Of a stretch of 6,007 bases of DNA, positions 5,611 to 6,007 are shown one piece after another. The stretch lies in assembly GCA_947458985.1 (NCBI GenBank), contig CANHBA010000140.1, positions 1 through 6,007 of the forward strand, written 5' to 3'. Both the position numbers and the translations under genes were made by a program. This DNA comes from Flavobacteriales bacterium (lineage in GTDB: Bacteria > Bacteroidota > Bacteroidia > Flavobacteriales_D > Crocinitomicaceae). A model generated the notes under the pieces. The model was not told the origin of the DNA. It searched no databases and saw nothing but the letters and a program-made list of their open reading frames with translations. Position 1 is the stretch's first letter. Each line of letters starts with the position of its first letter.

Positions 5611-6007
5611 ATGAACGAAATCAAATGCCCGCATTGCACTAAAACGTTTAACCTCGACGACGCCGGTTATGCCGATATCTTAAAGCAGGTCAAGAACCAC
5701 GAGTTTGAGATTGAACTCGAAAAACGCGAGAAAGAACTGGGGCGCCAACGCGAGGAAGCGCTCAAACTAGCCGACTCTGAGGCAAAGGCAAAACTACAAG
5801 AAGCATTGCGCGCAAAAGAAATGGAGGCTGCGCAATTGCAAAATAAAGCCGCTGCTGAGCTAGCCTCACTCAAGGCACAAATTAGCAATTTTGAGCTCCA
5901 AAAAACTTTAGCGGTGAAAGAAGCCGTTACGGCCATGGAGCAAGACAAAAGCAAACTTGCTGCCGAGCTCGACACCGAAAAGAAACTCAAAGACATGGAG
6001 TTGCAGA
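5611..6007 (+). CDS. DUF2130/COG4487-type protein, N-terminal part with CxxC and coiled coil (cut by right edge)
   Basis: The frame is open from the ATG at 5611 to the window end, giving 132 codons. The N-terminus MNEIKCPHCTKTFNLDDAGY followed by ADILKQV is what I recall for the DUF2130 family (COG4487): a short Cys-Pro-x-Cys head (Cys6, Cys9), then a long charged coiled coil, then a conserved C-terminal domain that lies outside this window. Residues 30-132 are Glu/Lys/Ala-rich with Leu spacing that suits a coiled coil. There is no signal peptide, so it is cytoplasmic, in contrast to its neighbours. The family's function is not established; a nuclease-like C-terminal fold has been suggested, but I cannot confirm that here. 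It starts 47 bases after the preceding stop with no clear promoter, so it may be co-transcribed or have its own weak signal. Confidence 0.8.
   Translation, partial: MNEIKCPHCTKTFNLDDAGYADILKQVKNHEFEIELEKREKELGRQREEALKLADSEAKAKLQEALRAKEMEAAQLQNKAAAELASLKAQISNFELQKTLAVKEAVTAMEQDKSKLAAELDTEKKLKDMELQ

Noticed and set aside
5667..5996. Minus-strand Ser/Ala-rich frame of 109 residues
   Set aside because: It is the mirror of the Glu/Lys/Ala coiled coil of the plus-strand DUF2130-type gene; low-complexity coding DNA often leaves such open antisense frames.

Overview
The window looks like a stretch of Bacteroidota chromosome, most likely from a Flavobacteriales-type genome. Four points suggest this. 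Four of the six genes encode exported proteins whose signal peptides end in Ala-Gln, a common cleavage context in the phylum. There is no convincing Shine-Dalgarno sequence before the starts. GTAATTT-type elements resembling the Bacteroidota -7 box (TAnnTTTG) lie just before three genes. The leftmost gene combines degenerate helical repeats with a WG-type repeat, as many Bacteroidota exported proteins do. I see no mobile element, RNA gene or CRISPR array.

Layout: (1) 1-1754, minus strand: the N-terminal 584 residues of a large exported protein with seven near-regular 37-residue repeats and a WG-type module; its end lies beyond the left edge. (2) 1755-1906: a divergent promoter region in which both sides carry almost the same sequence, mirrored. 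(3) 1907-3145, plus: a membrane-anchored protein that by eye has the motif layout of a lysozyme/lytic-transglycosylase-like domain. (4) 3229-3750 and 3775-4230, plus: two small exported proteins that are clear paralogues of each other and of unknown function. (5) 4283-5563, plus: an exported protein of unknown function whose start lies inside a long inverted repeat. (6) 5611-6007, plus: the start of a DUF2130/COG4487-type protein with a CxxC motif and a long charged coiled coil, cut by the right edge.

The genes from 1907 onward share a strand with gaps of 24-83 bases and could be partly co-transcribed, but the hairpin at 4239-4302 probably separates the paralogue pair from the gene at 4283. 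No pathway can be named. What unites the region is the cell envelope: four exported or periplasmic proteins (genes 1, 3, 4, 5) and one membrane-anchored candidate cell-wall enzyme (gene 2). The most interesting items are the start-spanning inverted repeat, the tandem paralogue pair beside the lysozyme-like protein, and the regular repeat architecture of the first gene.
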